Shown here in pieces: positions 63,018 to 64,000 of a stretch of 64,000 bases of DNA. The notes beneath the pieces are model-generated. The model saw nothing but the letters and a program-made list of their open reading frames with translations, made no database searches and was not told where the DNA came from. The position numbers and the translations under genes are program-made. Within the stretch, counting starts at the first letter, position 1, and each line of letters opens with the position of its first letter. Location of the stretch: assembly GCA_036927565.1 (NCBI GenBank), contig JAYESD010000002.1:143971167-144035166 (forward strand), written 5' to 3'. Origin of the DNA: Tuctoria greenei (Eukaryota > Streptophyta > Magnoliopsida > Poales > Poaceae).

Positions 63018-64000
63018 CTTGTTGGATTGGGTTAGTGTATAGTCCTACCACTATGTTTTGTGTTTCTTTTATGCACATTATGAGGTGAATTGACGATCAA
63101 AATATAGTACTTAAGGACCGTCAACAAACTCCCCCACACTTAGTCCTTTGCTTGTCCTCAAGTGAAGGCAAGAAGAACTAGAGTGTTGTCATGATATTGC
63201 TATAAGATAGAAAATAAGGATACTAGATATTTCTACTTATACCTGAATTCATGGATCCCATTCGTGTATGTGTCTACCACATCAATCTTGGGTGTTTGAA
63301 AAGTGGAACGGCTAGAATGAAGTTCCCTTGGATCATTCTCTGCTGAAATGATTTGGCAATTGCTATATTTGAAAGTCATAAGAACATTTGCCCTTGCCTT
63401 CTCGATCGGAATCTCTCAAAGTGTTTGAGTCCTCACCATGGCATGTTTTGCCAATTCTTGTCCCTATACTAAAAGTGACTATATCTGGAGCTTGGTAGGG
63501 ATGAATGTGGCACACATTCGCAATTCATATGTTATGAAGTCAAAAACTTGATCCTATGAGAGACTTATGCAATGAATAATGTGAAGGGAAAATTCTTGTG
63601 CACATGAATGAAATGGAGGCGTGAGGTGATAACTCCCATGAATTTGCTCTCTTTTAAGGATGAAACATGGCTACTTTTTTTTAGCACTCTTACTCTTTTT
63701 TCAAGAGTAGATGCGTTTTCTTTATCTTGTAGACATGTCTTCTACTCTTTTTAATTTTTATAGAGGCTTTCAATTCTATGGTATGGAGTTTCTTTTTGGG
63801 GATGGGTAATCGATTGATGCAAACTCTCAATGTGAGAAATTTTGCATGAGTGGAGTGCACAAGAGTTTTCAATTCAAAAAGTTCCTGCATGTCACTCATT
63901 TGGGTCACGGGTTTGACAAAGTTCAATGAAAAGCAAAGTGGCATATGCTTGTGGTTTTCAATGAATGTATCATATGGCCTTGGTGGGTATATAAATTTGC
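63018..64000 (-). other. Gyp-E internal 3' region
   Basis: No supported gene. The purine run GTGTGGGGGAGT on the minus strand (about 63130-63141) is a possible polypurine tract, though it lies over 100 bases from the LTR. The ORF at 63690-63944 has no recognisable motif. Confidence 0.5.

Larger units (their letters stand above)
61901..64000 (-). mobile_element. Gyp-E: LTR retrotransposon, minus sense, 3' end only
   Basis: The 3' LTR is 61901-63017. The internal part continues to the window edge. It is inserted in Tat-B RT. The class is uncertain because no pol is in view. The sequence CCCCCACACTTAGTCCTTTGCTTGTCCTCAAG near 63135 is, on the minus strand, a form often seen near the end of grass gypsy (Athila/Tat-like) elements. 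Confidence 0.65.

Overview
This is intergenic DNA from a large, repeat-rich plant genome, almost certainly a grass (Poaceae). The elements are typical of grasses: Opie/Ji-like Sireviruses, Tat-lineage gypsy elements with an antisense gene, and a Del/Tekay-like gypsy element with LTRs over 3 kb. I found no host gene, tRNA, rRNA or microRNA that I could support. Essentially all 64 kb is nested LTR retrotransposons.

Working names: Copia-1 (1-7588, minus sense); Sire-old (7589-12216, plus, 5' part outside the window); Tat-A (12217-32768, minus); Sire-young (14043-25866, minus, complete, 5-bp target duplication); Gyp-D (32769-33186, an RNase H remnant); Tat-B (33187-61900, minus); Gag-array (33577-45417, plus: four LTRs and three internal regions in tandem inside one 5-bp target duplication); Del-F (50936-59158, minus, complete ends, pol deleted); Gyp-E (61901 to beyond the window, minus).

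The nesting I reconstruct is: Copia-1 lies in Sire-old. Sire-old and Sire-young lie in Tat-A. Gag-array, Del-F and Gyp-E lie in Tat-B. Tat-A and Tat-B both lie in Gyp-D. The order rests on coding frames or LTRs that resume across an insertion, and on target duplications I could read for Sire-young (AGACC), Gag-array (TAAAG) and Del-F (ATATA).

Coding content is retroelement gag, protease, integrase, reverse transcriptase and RNase H, plus two extra gene types. One is a 520-codon ORF after pol in the Sireviruses, intact in Sire-young and broken in Sire-old. The other is an antisense ORF in Tat-A and Tat-B that resembles the 'putative gypsy type transposon' family and ends in a long coiled coil. 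Only Sire-young has intact gag, pol and extra ORF. Its two 1560-bp LTRs differ at only two positions that I could see, so it inserted recently.

The most unusual structures are the triplicated Gag-array, which separates a periodic G-box array from the TATA box of the LTR it entered; the clustered 12-bp palindromes upstream of the TATA box in both Sireviruses, also found inside the gag reading frame; the 70-bp minisatellite with higher-order structure behind the antisense ORF; and the pol deletion in Del-F that fuses protease to the integrase C-terminus.
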